A stretch of DNA of 64,000 nt. It comes from an uncultured Limosilactobacillus sp. (GTDB taxonomy: Bacteria > Bacillota > Bacilli > Lactobacillales > Lactobacillaceae). Below the pieces are notes generated by a model, which was not told where the DNA came from, searched no databases, and saw nothing but the letters and a program-made list of their open reading frames with translations. Positions 42,241 through 50,605 of this stretch are shown here, piece after piece; the first letter of the stretch is position 1, and each line of letters begins with the position of its first letter. The stretch spans positions 1-64,000 of the forward strand of contig NZ_CAKPYE010000007.1 in assembly GCF_934202705.1 (NCBI RefSeq), in the 5' to 3' direction. A program made the translations under genes and the position numbers.

Positions 42241-42597
42241 TTAGAATTGCAGTCCGTTTTCACGAGCAGCTTCAGCCAGGGCTTGAACACGACCATGGTA
42301 AAGGTAACCACCACGATCAAAAACTACGTTGGTAATGTTCTTTTCGTTAGCACGCTTAGCAACTAATTCACCAACACCTGCAGCCTTTTCTGACTTAGTT
42401 TCGCCGTTAACTTCACTGTCTAAAGTTGAGGCACTTGCGAGCGTCACACCCTTTACGTCATCAATAATTTGAGCGTAAATGTTTTTGTTAGAACGGTAAA
42501 CACTTAAACGTGGGCGCTCTGCAGTACCAGAGATCTTGCCGCGTACGCGCTTATGACGACGTTGACGGACTTTATTCTTATCTGGTTTTGAAATCAC
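42241..42597 (-). CDS. rplR: 50S ribosomal protein L18
   Basis: Binds 5S rRNA with L5. The GTG at 42597 (MISKPDKNKVRQRRHKRVRG) is chosen since AGAGGTGA lies just upstream; an in-frame GTG three codons earlier is inside that site. VFDRGGYLYHGRVQALAEAAR is the C-terminal hallmark. Length 118. Confidence 0.97.
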   Translation of the reverse strand: MISKPDKNKVRQRRHKRVRGKISGTAERPRLSVYRSNKNIYAQIIDDVKGVTLASASTLDSEVNGETKSEKAAGVGELVAKRANEKNITNVVFDRGGYLYHGRVQALAEAARENGLQF

Positions 42598-42652
42598 AAC
42601 TGTCACCTCTATATTTTAATTACTTATTATTTAACTAACTAATAAGTACGAA

Positions 42653-43189
42653 TTACTTACCAGTCTTACCTTCCTTACGAATAATGTGTTCATTTTCGTA
42701 ACGAATACCCTTACCCTTGTAAGGTTCTGGTGAACGTACTGAACGTACATTAGCAGCAAATTCACCAAGTTCTTCTTTATTGATACCACTAATTTCAATA
42801 GTAGTGTTATTTGGAACCTTTACTTCAAGGTCTTCTGGAACTTCGACTTCAACAGGGTTGGAGTAACCAACAGTAAGAACTAACGTCTTGCCTTTCATTT
42901 GTGCACGGTAACCAACACCAACAAGCTTCAAAGTCTTGGAGTAACCTTTAACAACACCTTCAACCATGTTATTAACATTAGCACGAGTTGTTCCATGTAA
43001 AGAACGGTTACGGTTATCATCTTTGGAACGGTCGAATTTTACGACGTTACCATCTACGGTCATCGTAATTAGTGGAGAAATTTCACGGGATAAAGTTCCC
43101 TTTGGTCCCTTTACGGTAACAACATTGCCTTTTTGTGAAACTTCAACGCCTTCAGGTAAGTCAATTTCCTTGTAACCAATACGACTCAT
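42653..43189 (-). CDS. rplF: 50S ribosomal protein L6
   Basis: A two-domain protein at the GTPase-associated region. Opening MSRIGYKEIDLPEGVEVSQK and ending PYKGKGIRYENEHIIRKEGK. Length 178. It lies between rpsH and rplR. Confidence 0.98.
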   Translation of the reverse strand: MSRIGYKEIDLPEGVEVSQKGNVVTVKGPKGTLSREISPLITMTVDGNVVKFDRSKDDNRNRSLHGTTRANVNNMVEGVVKGYSKTLKLVGVGYRAQMKGKTLVLTVGYSNPVEVEVPEDLEVKVPNNTTIEISGINKEELGEFAANVRSVRSPEPYKGKGIRYENEHIIRKEGKTGK

Positions 43190-43216
43190 AAATACACCTC
43201 CTATCGACTATTCTTT

Positions 43217-43615
43217 TTACCAAACGTAAGCAATAACTTCGCCGCCGACCTTCTTGGCGCGAGCAACTTTATCAGTAACAACACCATTTGATGTTGAAAT
43301 GATAGCAATGCCTAAACCATTAAGAACCTTTGGTACAGCATCTGCCTTAACGTATGTCCGAAGACCAGGTTTAGAAATCCGCTTCAAACCAGAAATAACT
43401 TGTTCCCCATCTTGACCATACTTTAAGAACACACGAATGATGCCTTGTTTGTTGTCATCAACATATTCAACATCGCGTACGAAACCTTCTTGCTTCAAGA
43501 TTTCAGCAATGTCCTTCTTCATCTTTGATGCAGGTGCTTCAACTGTTTCGTGATGTGCCATATTAGCATTACGAATACGAGTTAAGAAATCTGCAATTGG
43601 ATCACTCATAGACAT
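43217..43615 (-). CDS. rpsH: 30S ribosomal protein S8
   Basis: A primary 16S rRNA-binding protein. The ATG at 43615 (MSMSDPIADFLTRIRNANMA) has AAAGGAGG 9 bases upstream; the 12-codon extension in frame would include this site and is rejected. GIAIISTSNGVVTDKVARAK is the C-terminal motif. Length 132. Confidence 0.98.
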   Translation of the reverse strand: MSMSDPIADFLTRIRNANMAHHETVEAPASKMKKDIAEILKQEGFVRDVEYVDDNKQGIIRVFLKYGQDGEQVISGLKRISKPGLRTYVKADAVPKVLNGLGIAIISTSNGVVTDKVARAKKVGGEVIAYVW

Positions 43616-43644
43616 CGATGTTTTTCCTCCTTTTGTCGAATTGT

Positions 43645-43830
43645 TTACCAACTAGCCTTCTTCATGCCAGGGATTTTACCTTCATGGGCAAGGTCGCGTA
43701 AGCAAAGCCGGCATAGGTGGAATTTACGGTAAACTGAGTGTGGACGACCACAACGTTCACAACGTGTATATTCACGTGATGAGAACTTAGCTGGACGCTT
43801 ACACTTAGCAATCAATGATTTTTTAGCCAC
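43645..43830 (-). CDS. rpsN: 30S ribosomal protein S14, zinc type
   Basis: A 61-residue S14 of the short, zinc-binding form with CERCGRPHSVYRKFHLCRLC carrying all four Cys ligands. Other lactobacilli often also hold a long zinc-free copy elsewhere, used when zinc is scarce; it is not in this window. Confidence 0.98.
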   Translation of the reverse strand: MAKKSLIAKCKRPAKFSSREYTRCERCGRPHSVYRKFHLCRLCLRDLAHEGKIPGMKKASW

Positions 43831-43848
43831 TTTTGTGAAACCTCCCTT

Positions 43849-44391
43849 TTACTTAGCGAATGGCATACCCAATTGTGCCAATAATTCATGTGATTCTTCG
43901 TCAGTGTTTGCAGTAGTTACAATTACGATATCTAAACCACGGACACGCTTAACATTATCATAATTAATTTCTGGGAAAATTAATTGTTCACGAACACCTA
44001 AAGTGTAGTTTCCACGACCATCAAACGATTTGTTTGATACACCATGGAAGTCACGAACACGAGGCAATGATACATTAACTAACTTATCTAAGAAATCATA
44101 CATACGTTCACCACGTAATGTAACCTTAGCACCAATTTTCATACCTTCACGCAAACGGAAACCGGCAATTGATTTCTTAGCCTTAGTAATCATTGGCTTT
44201 TGACCAGCAATTAAACCTAATTCTTCGACAGCTTCATCAAGGTTCTTTGAGTTCTGTGTTGCATCACCCACACCCATGTTTAAAACGATCTTCTCAATCT
44301 TTGGCGCAGCCATCACAGAAGAATAGTTAAACTTTTCAATTAGTGATGGGCGAACTTCATTTTCGTATTTAGCCTTTAAACGGTTTTCCAT
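43849..44391 (-). CDS. rplE: 50S ribosomal protein L5
   Basis: Binds 5S rRNA and contacts P-site tRNA. Segments KIVLNMGVGDATQNSKNLD, GQKPMITKAKKSIAGFRLR and DFHGVSNKSFDGRGNYTLG are characteristic. Length 180. Confidence 0.98.
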   Translation of the reverse strand: MENRLKAKYENEVRPSLIEKFNYSSVMAAPKIEKIVLNMGVGDATQNSKNLDEAVEELGLIAGQKPMITKAKKSIAGFRLREGMKIGAKVTLRGERMYDFLDKLVNVSLPRVRDFHGVSNKSFDGRGNYTLGVREQLIFPEINYDNVKRVRGLDIVIVTTANTDEESHELLAQLGMPFAK

Positions 44392-44420
44392 GAGAAATTA
44401 TTTCCTCCTTTCCTTAATTA

Positions 44421-44729
44421 TTAGTCGATCTGTTTACCAGACTTCTTAGCAATCCGAACCTTCTTGCCGTCAACAAATTCGAAACCAACACGAGTTGGTT
44501 CATTCGTTGATGGATCAATCAACATCACATTTGATGCTTGAATAGGAGCTTCAGTATCAACAATCCCACCATTAGGATTGGCATTGCTTGGCTTCTGGTG
44601 CTTTTTAATTTTGTTAATTCCTTCAACGATTACACGGTTTTCTTTAGCAAGGGTTTTCTTGATTGTACCTTCTTTACCCTTATCCTTACCGGTAATGACG
44701 CGAACCTTGTCACCTGTCTTTAAAAACAT
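44421..44729 (-). CDS. rplX: 50S ribosomal protein L24
   Basis: An assembly-initiating protein with a KOW motif (KTGDKVRVITGKDKGKEG). The ATG at 44729 is favoured because AAGGAGGT ends 10 bases upstream; the in-frame GTG four codons earlier overlaps that site. Length 102. Confidence 0.97.
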   Translation of the reverse strand: MFLKTGDKVRVITGKDKGKEGTIKKTLAKENRVIVEGINKIKKHQKPSNANPNGGIVDTEAPIQASNVMLIDPSTNEPTRVGFEFVDGKKVRIAKKSGKQID

Positions 44730-44760
44730 GTGGTAGTACACCTCCTTATTTCTGGTAATC

Positions 44761-45129
44761 TTAAAGAACTTCTGGGGCCAGTGAAACGATCTTCATAAAG
44801 TCGTCATCACGTAGCTCACGAGCGATTGGGCCAAAAATACGGGTACCCTTAGGGCTCTTGTCATTATTAATTAAAACAGCAGCATTTTCGTCGAACTTAA
44901 TGTATGAACCATCCTTACGATGAAGACCATGCTTAGTCCGTACAACAACAGCCTTAACAACGTCACCCTTTTTGACAACGCCACCTGGTGTTGCTTGTTT
45001 AACAGTAGCAACAATAATATCACCAATATTACCGGTCTTAACACGGGAACCTCCCAAGATCTTGATGACCAAAATCTCACGGGCACCTGAGTTATCAGCG
45101 ACCTTCAACCGACTTTCTTGTTGAATCAC
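44761..45129 (-). CDS. rplN: 50S ribosomal protein L14
   Basis: A subunit-interface protein. Opening MIQQESRLKVADNSGAREIL, centre VKQATPGGVVKKGDVVKAVV, ending in DDFMKIVSLAPEVL. Length 122. Confidence 0.98.
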   Translation of the reverse strand: MIQQESRLKVADNSGAREILVIKILGGSRVKTGNIGDIIVATVKQATPGGVVKKGDVVKAVVVRTKHGLHRKDGSYIKFDENAAVLINNDKSPKGTRIFGPIARELRDDDFMKIVSLAPEVL

Positions 45130-45197
45130 GGTTAATGTCCTCCTTCCATCTTTTATAAGAATTTAGAATACGAATTTAATGATTGCTTTAGAAAGCA

Positions 45198-45464
45198 TTA
45201 TAGAATTACAGCCTTCTTGACAACCTTTACAAGCCGGAAACGCTTCTTTGCAGAAAGCGGCCGAGTTTCCATGATTTGAACAGTGTCACCTGCGTGAGCT
45301 TCGTTGTTTTCATCGTGGGCGTAGAACTTCTTTGAGTACTTCACACGCTTACCATAAATGGGAGCACTCTTATAGGTATCAACTGATACTACAATCGTTT
45401 TGTCCATCTTATCTGAAACAACGTGACCCTGGTACACCTTACGTGCATTACGTTCGTCACTCAT
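45198..45464 (-). CDS. rpsQ: 30S ribosomal protein S17
   Basis: An early 16S rRNA-binding protein. KVYQGHVVSDKMDKTIVVSV and VQIMETRPLSAKKRFRLV are typical. Length 88. Confidence 0.98.
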   Translation of the reverse strand: MSDERNARKVYQGHVVSDKMDKTIVVSVDTYKSAPIYGKRVKYSKKFYAHDENNEAHAGDTVQIMETRPLSAKKRFRLVKVVKKAVIL

Positions 45465-45488
45465 GCGCTAATCCTCCTTTTCGTATTC

Positions 45489-45695
45489 TTATTTATTTAA
45501 TTCTTGTTGGCGAAGAACTGTCTTAACCCGAGCAATGTCCTTACGAACGTTCTTAAGGCTTGCAGTGTTTTCCAACTGGCCGGTTGCTAATTGGAAACGT
45601 AAGTTAAACAATTGTTCCTTCAATTCCTTTTCACGGCTAAGCAATTGATCAGTGGTTAATCCATTCAGTTCTTTTACAAAATCTTTACTCTTCAT
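45489..45695 (-). CDS. rpmC: 50S ribosomal protein L29
   Basis: A helical hairpin protein at the tunnel exit. The ATG at 45695 (MKSKDFVKELNGLTTDQLLS) is preceded by AGGTGG, and the gene overlaps the rplP stop by 11 bases, so the two are coupled. Length 68. Confidence 0.97.
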   Translation of the reverse strand: MKSKDFVKELNGLTTDQLLSREKELKEQLFNLRFQLATGQLENTASLKNVRKDIARVKTVLRQQELNK

Positions 45696-46119
45696 GAGAT
45701 TGTCCACCTACTTCCTCACGTTTGATAATCTTAGTGCGAACTGGCATTTTAGTACCGGCAAGACGTAAAGCTTCACGTGCAACTTCTTCAGAAACACCTG
45801 CAACTTCAAATAATACCTTACCACGCTTAACAGGGGCAACCCATCCTTCGGGAGCACCCTTACCATTACCCATCCGGACACCAACACCTTTGCTAGTGTA
45901 AGAGAGGTGTGGGAAGATCTTAATCCATACCTTACCACCACGCTTCATATAACGGGTAATTGCAATACGGCCGGCTTCGATTTGACGGTTTGAGATCCAA
46001 TGAGAATCTAAAGCTTGTAAACCGTATTCACCGAAAGCGACAGTCTTACCACCTTTAGCTTCACCACGAAGGTGACCACGTTGAACCTTACGGTGCTTAA
46101 CTCGCTTTGGTACTAGCAT
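45685..46119 (-). CDS. rplP: 50S ribosomal protein L16
   Basis: A protein of the tRNA corridor near the A site. Opening MLVPKRVKHRKVQRGHLRGE; GRIAITRYMKRGGKVWIKIF and RMGNGKGAPEGWVAPVKRG hold the conserved Arg and Gly residues. Length 144. Confidence 0.98.
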   Translation of the reverse strand: MLVPKRVKHRKVQRGHLRGEAKGGKTVAFGEYGLQALDSHWISNRQIEAGRIAITRYMKRGGKVWIKIFPHLSYTSKGVGVRMGNGKGAPEGWVAPVKRGKVLFEVAGVSEEVAREALRLAGTKMPVRTKIIKREEVGGQSHEE

Positions 46120-46122
46120 GTT

Positions 46123-46782
46123 TTACTTCCCTCCTTTAGAACTATTCTTCTTTTCAGGAAGAACCTCACCACGGTAAATCCAGGTCTTAATACCTAAAGC
46201 CCCATATGTGGTACGAGCTTCATCCCATGAATAATCAATATCTGCACGAAGTGTGTGCAATGGCACAGTACCGTCAGAGTATGATTCAACCCGTGACATA
46301 TCTGCACCGTTTAAACGTCCAGCAACTTGGATCTTAACACCCTTTGCACCAGCACGCATTGCGCGTTGCATAGCACCACGCATAGCACGACGGAAAGCAA
46401 TCCGGTTTTCCAATTGTTCTGCAACGTTTTGTCCGACAAGGTGAGCGTCCAAATCAGGCTTCTTAATTTCAACAACGTTGATATGAACACGCTTGCCAGT
46501 TAATTTATTTAATTCAAGACGAAGTGCTTCAACTTCTGAACCACCTTTACCAATTACCATCCCAGGACGAGCGGTATGAATTGAAACGTTTACGCGATTT
46601 GCAGCACGTTCAATTTCGATGGTTGAAACAGAGGCATCAGCAAGTCGCTTTTCGATATATTTACGGATCCGAAGGTCTTCGTTCAGGTTTTCAGCGTAGT
46701 GCTTCTTATCAGCGTACCATTTAGCACTCCATGGACGAATGACCCCAACACGGAAACCATTAGGATTAATCTTTTGACCCAC
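46123..46782 (-). CDS. rpsC: 30S ribosomal protein S3
   Basis: Head protein of the small subunit with a KH domain (PGMVIGKGGSEVEAL) and helicase activity at the mRNA entry. KINPNGFRVGVIRPWSAKWY opens the protein. Length 219. It follows rplV. Confidence 0.98.
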   Translation of the reverse strand: MGQKINPNGFRVGVIRPWSAKWYADKKHYAENLNEDLRIRKYIEKRLADASVSTIEIERAANRVNVSIHTARPGMVIGKGGSEVEALRLELNKLTGKRVHINVVEIKKPDLDAHLVGQNVAEQLENRIAFRRAMRGAMQRAMRAGAKGVKIQVAGRLNGADMSRVESYSDGTVPLHTLRADIDYSWDEARTTYGALGIKTWIYRGEVLPEKKNSSKGGK

Positions 46783-46794
46783 TATTCATTCCTC

Positions 46795-47142
46795 CTATTT
46801 TTCTGTAACAACCACTGTAATATGACTGGTCCGCTTATTAATTGGTGAAGCAGAACCCTTCGCACGTGGACGGAACCGCTTAAGGGTAGGTCCTTCGTTT
46901 GCAAAGGCTTCAGAAACAACCAATGAAGCACGATCAAGATCAAAATTATTTTCAGCGTTTGCAACAGCAGATTTTAAAACTTTTTCAACATCTGAAGCAG
47001 CACCATTAGGAGTGAACTTCAGAATAGCAAATGCTTCAGCAACACTCTTGTTACGGATAGTGTCTAATACAAGACGAACCTTCCGTGATGATACACGAAC
47101 CATCTTAGCAGTTGCTTTAGCTGAAGTAACATTTTCAGCCAT
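46795..47142 (-). CDS. rplV: 50S ribosomal protein L22
   Basis: Its beta hairpin lines the exit tunnel (LKRFRPRAKGSASPINKRTS), where macrolide-resistance changes occur in other bacteria; no change can be judged here. Length 115. Confidence 0.98.
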   Translation of the reverse strand: MAENVTSAKATAKMVRVSSRKVRLVLDTIRNKSVAEAFAILKFTPNGAASDVEKVLKSAVANAENNFDLDRASLVVSEAFANEGPTLKRFRPRAKGSASPINKRTSHITVVVTEK

Positions 47143-47161
47143 TACTCAATTCCCTCCTTAA

Positions 47162-47443
47162 TTACTTAGCTTGAGTTTTCTTATCATCAGATGCATGACC
47201 ATGGAAAGTCCGTGTTGGAACAAATTCACCAAGCTTGTGACCAACCATATCTTCTTGCACGTAAACTGGCACATGTTTACGACCATCGTAAACAGCAAAG
47301 GTGTATCCAATGAAGCTTGGGAAAATCGTGGAACGACGTGACCAAGTCTTGATAACTGATTTCTTTTCGTTATCGGCTTGCGCTTCAACCTTTTTCAGCA
47401 ATGATGCATCAGCAAAAGGTCCTTTTTTCAAACTACGAGCCAT
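47162..47443 (-). CDS. rpsS: 30S ribosomal protein S19
   Basis: A head protein that contacts the large subunit. RSLKKGPFADASLLKKVEAQ opens it, with TWSRRSTIFPSFIGYTFAVY following. Length 93. Confidence 0.98.
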   Translation of the reverse strand: MARSLKKGPFADASLLKKVEAQADNEKKSVIKTWSRRSTIFPSFIGYTFAVYDGRKHVPVYVQEDMVGHKLGEFVPTRTFHGHASDDKKTQAK

Positions 47444-47477
47444 ATTTGTACCTCCTCTCAGGTATTATCAATTTAAA

Positions 47478-48323
47478 TTAACGGGTGTGTGGACCACGCT
47501 TACGACCACGAACAATAAATTTGTTTGAACGTGCTTTGTGTGAACGGGTCTTCTTACCAACTGTCTTCTTACCCCATGGAGAAAGTGGAGATGGTAAACC
47601 AACTGGTTGCTTACCTTCACCACCACCATGTGGGTGATCGTTAGGGTTCATAACAGAACCACGAACGTGTGGACGACGACCAGCGTAACGATTACGACCA
47701 GCCTTACCCTTAATAAGCAAAGCACGCTCTTCATTACCAATTGAACCTACGGTTGCACGGCAAGTTGCCAAAACCATCCGAACTTCACCTGAAGAAAGCC
47801 GTACAAGGACATACTTTTCTTCCTTACCAAGTAATTGAGCTGAAGCTCCAGCTGACCGGGTTAATTGACCACCTTTGCCTGGCTTTAATTCAATGTTGTG
47901 AATAACAGTACCAACAGGAATGTTCTTTAATGGCAATGCATTACCAACCTTGATGTCAGCTTCTGGACCAGATTCAACTGTCATTCCTACTTCGAGACCC
48001 TTTGGTGCTAAAATATATGACTTCGTACCATCAGCGTATACCAACAATGCAATATTAGCAGTACGATTTGGATCGTACTCAATTGCCTTAACAGTTGCTG
48101 GAACATTATCCTTGTTCCGCTTAAAGTCGATAATCCGGTATTGACGCTTCGTACCTCCACCACGGTGACGAACAGTCATTTTACCTTGGCTATTACGCCC
48201 AGCGGTGTGCTTTAAAGGTGCCAATAATGATTTTTCAGGAGCTGTCTTTGTAATATTAGCAAAGTCAAATCCGTTCATGTTACGGCGACCGTTAGTGGTA
48301 CCTTTGTATTTGCGAATTCCCAC
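47478..48323 (-). CDS. rplB: 50S ribosomal protein L2
   Basis: A core protein needed for peptidyl transfer and subunit association. The start is a GTG (GIRKYKGTTNGRRNMNGFDF). The C-terminal region with GSVMNPNDHPHGGGEGKQP holds the conserved His close to the catalytic centre. Length 281, slightly longer than average. Confidence 0.98.
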   Translation of the reverse strand: MGIRKYKGTTNGRRNMNGFDFANITKTAPEKSLLAPLKHTAGRNSQGKMTVRHRGGGTKRQYRIIDFKRNKDNVPATVKAIEYDPNRTANIALLVYADGTKSYILAPKGLEVGMTVESGPEADIKVGNALPLKNIPVGTVIHNIELKPGKGGQLTRSAGASAQLLGKEEKYVLVRLSSGEVRMVLATCRATVGSIGNEERALLIKGKAGRNRYAGRRPHVRGSVMNPNDHPHGGGEGKQPVGLPSPLSPWGKKTVGKKTRSHKARSNKFIVRGRKRGPHTR

Positions 48324-48348
48324 TATTCTTTCCTCCTAACCTTTAAAT

Positions 48349-48642
48349 TTAGTTGTTGTCGTCTGAAAACAACTTGATTTCTTTAGAGTCAGCAGAAAGT
48401 TGAACAATGGCCTTACGACGGCGTTTAGTGTAACCAACGTAACGTCCTTGACGCTTTTGCTTCCCCTTAATGTTCATAATGTTAACTTTTACAACCTTAA
48501 CGTCGAAGATTTCTTCTACCGCATTCTTAACTTGAGTCTTGGTTGCTCGTAAATCAACATCAAATGTATAACGCTTGTCGTCCATTGCAGCAGTAGATGC
48601 TTCAGTAATAACCGGACGTAAAATAATATCGCGTGCTTCCAT
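48349..48642 (-). CDS. rplW: 50S ribosomal protein L23
   Basis: Tunnel-exit protein and docking point for trigger factor and SRP. MEARDIILRPVITEASTAAM opens it. Length 97. Its ATG overlaps the rplD stop as TAATG. Confidence 0.98.
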   Translation of the reverse strand: MEARDIILRPVITEASTAAMDDKRYTFDVDLRATKTQVKNAVEEIFDVKVVKVNIMNIKGKQKRQGRYVGYTKRRRKAIVQLSADSKEIKLFSDDNN

Positions 48643-49265
48643 TATGCGAGCACCTCCTCTACTTGAGAAAGAGCTGACTTAGTAATGACGATCTTTTGAG
48701 CATCAACAACGTTTAGAATGTTTACACCTGCAGGAGTAACAACACTAACCTTTGCTAAGTTACGAGCTGATAATTCAGCATTCTTATCATCGTCAGTTAC
48801 AACGATCAACACTTTTTCGTTGACCTTTAAGTTATCTAATACACTTGCGAATTTCTTCGTCTTTGGTGCATCAAAGTTAATTGAGTCAACAACAACAAAT
48901 TTGTCATCTGCAACCTTTTGAGAAAGTGCAGACTTAATAGCAAGTTGACGAACCTTGCGAGGTAAGCGGTAATTGTATGAACGTGGAGTTGGTCCAAAAA
49001 CAATTCCACCACCACGGAATTGTGGTGAACGGATAGAACCTTGACGAGCACGACCAGTACCCTTTTGACGCCATGGCTTCTTCCCACCACCGCTAACTGC
49101 GGAGCGGTTCTTAACTGCGTGTGTACCTTGGCGGAGTGAAGCACGTTGACGAATGATGGCTTCGTATTCAGCGTTTTCGTTCACTTCTACACCAAAAATT
49201 GCATCGTTTAAATCGATAGTACCGTTTTGGCTACCATCTTGGTTGAATAATGCAACGCTAGTCAT
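48642..49265 (-). CDS. rplD: 50S ribosomal protein L4
   Basis: A tunnel protein which in many bacteria represses its own operon through the mRNA leader. The loop AVSGGGKKPWRQKGTGRARQ is conserved. Length 207. If L4 regulation exists here, the structured leader before rpsJ is the likely target. Confidence 0.98.
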   Translation of the reverse strand: MTSVALFNQDGSQNGTIDLNDAIFGVEVNENAEYEAIIRQRASLRQGTHAVKNRSAVSGGGKKPWRQKGTGRARQGSIRSPQFRGGGIVFGPTPRSYNYRLPRKVRQLAIKSALSQKVADDKFVVVDSINFDAPKTKKFASVLDNLKVNEKVLIVVTDDDKNAELSARNLAKVSVVTPAGVNILNVVDAQKIVITKSALSQVEEVLA

Positions 49266-49283
49266 AATTTAGTTCCTCCTTTC

Positions 49284-49946
49284 TTAATTGTTGTGTTGCT
49301 TGCTAAGGCTCTTCTTAGTGTTAGCCTTAACAGAGTTTTTAATAGTTACGTAAGACTTGTTGGCACCAGGAACGTTACCCTTAATAAGTAATACGTTGTT
49401 ATCAGTATCGACCTTTACAACTTGTAAGTGTTGCATAGTCCGAGTGTTGCCACCCATCCGTCCTGGGAGCTTCTTGCCTTTGAAGACGTGGTTAATGATT
49501 GCACCCAGAGAACCTGGACGACGGTGATAACGAGAACCGTGTGCCATTGGTCCACGAGATTGACCATCCTTATGGATGTTCCCTTGGTAACCATGACCCT
49601 TTGTGATACCAGTTACATCAACTGTCTCACCTTCGGCGAAAATATCCGCCTTAACTTCGTCTCCGACTTTAATATCGTCTCCTAATTCAGCATCGCGGAT
49701 TTCACCGATGAAGCGCTTAGGAGCCGTGTTTGCTTTTGCTGCATGACCTTGTTCAGCCTTGTTGCTCAAGATTTCCCGCTTGTCATCAAAACCCAGTTGA
49801 ACAGCATTGTAACCATCATTTTCAACAGTCTTAATTTGCATTACAACGTTTGGCGTTACATCGATTACAGTAACAGGAACTAATTCACCATTATCAGTGA
49901 AAACTTGAGTCATGCCGACCTTTTTACCTAAGATTCCTTTGGTCAT
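49284..49946 (-). CDS. rplC: 50S ribosomal protein L3
   Basis: An assembly-initiating protein near the peptidyl transferase centre. MTKGILGKKVGMTQVFTDNG opens it; HGSRYHRRPGSLGAI and KLPGRMGGNTRTMQHLQVV are typical. Length 220. Confidence 0.98.
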   Translation of the reverse strand: MTKGILGKKVGMTQVFTDNGELVPVTVIDVTPNVVMQIKTVENDGYNAVQLGFDDKREILSNKAEQGHAAKANTAPKRFIGEIRDAELGDDIKVGDEVKADIFAEGETVDVTGITKGHGYQGNIHKDGQSRGPMAHGSRYHRRPGSLGAIINHVFKGKKLPGRMGGNTRTMQHLQVVKVDTDNNVLLIKGNVPGANKSYVTIKNSVKANTKKSLSKQHNN

Positions 49947-49996
49947 GAGTACACCTCCAATTTAGTTTGATTTATTTCTTACTTAATTGCTTTAAA

Positions 49997-50305
49997 TTAA
50001 AGCTTAATTTCAATGTCAACACCACTAGGCAGGTCAAGCTTCATTAAAGAGTCAACCGTCTTTGGCGTAGGATCAACAATGTCGATCAAACGCTTGTGGG
50101 TACGCATTTCAAATTGTTCCCGTGACTTCTTGAACTTGTGTGGTGACCGAAGCACCGTGTATAAAGTCCGTTCAGTTGGTAACGGGATTGGGCCTGAAAT
50201 TTGAGCACCAGTCCGTTTTGCAGTTTCAACAATCTTGTCAGCAGATTGATCCAAAACTTGGTGTTCATAAGCCTTTAAACGAATACGAATCTTTTGGTTT
50301 GCCAT
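49997..50305 (-). CDS. rpsJ: 30S ribosomal protein S10
   Basis: A head protein of the small subunit that also works with NusB in antitermination. IRIRLKAYEHQVLDQSADKI opens it, and PTERTLYTVLRSPHKFKKSR follows. Length 102. First gene of the large cluster, behind a strong promoter and a structured leader. Confidence 0.98.
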   Translation of the reverse strand: MANQKIRIRLKAYEHQVLDQSADKIVETAKRTGAQISGPIPLPTERTLYTVLRSPHKFKKSREQFEMRTHKRLIDIVDPTPKTVDSLMKLDLPSGVDIEIKL

Positions 50306-50356
50306 TATGTTCCCTCCTTCGTCAGATTTAAAATTTGACTAGCTCCATGGAAATTA

Positions 50357-50463
50357 CCGCCACATCCTGTGGCAAAGCGGCCGGGTGTGTCGCAACCTTC
50401 CACTTCATCGCCTGTGATCTTGAATATATTAATCGGAAGCAGACTGCTCCCCATAAATTCAAG
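50357..50463 (-). promoter_or_regulatory. Structured leader of the S10 operon
   Basis: The transcript starts with CTTGAAT, whose partner ATTCAAG closes a stem (50419-50425 with 50457-50463) around a second hairpin (50435-50450). Nearer to rpsJ lies GCCACA (50359-50364) with TGTGGC (50368-50373), enclosed by CCGC and GCGG. Such leaders are the site of autogenous repression by ribosomal proteins such as L4; which protein acts here is unknown. Confidence 0.6.
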
Positions 50464-50472
50464 CACTTAACC

Positions 50473-50501
50473 ATAATACTAGAGAATCATTGATGTCGCA
50501 A
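50473..50501 (-). promoter_or_regulatory. Promoter of the S10 operon
   Basis: The -35 box TTGCGA (50496-50501) and -10 box TATTAT (50473-50478) are 17 bp apart. It lies about 170 bases before rpsJ, leaving a long leader. Confidence 0.75.
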
Positions 50502-50548
50502 GGGTTTATCGTAATTAATTCGGATTTTTTTATTAAAAGTATATTACA

Positions 50549-50583
50549 AAAAAAGTCCGCACATTATTTGTGCGAACTTTTTT
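50549..50583 (-). terminator. Terminator of the str operon
   Basis: AGTCCGCACA (50554-50563) pairs with TGTGCGAACT (50569-50578) with one G-U pair, and T residues follow on the minus strand. It ends the fusA message. Confidence 0.9.
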
Positions 50584-50605
50584 GGACAAACTTAAGATAA
50601 AGTTT

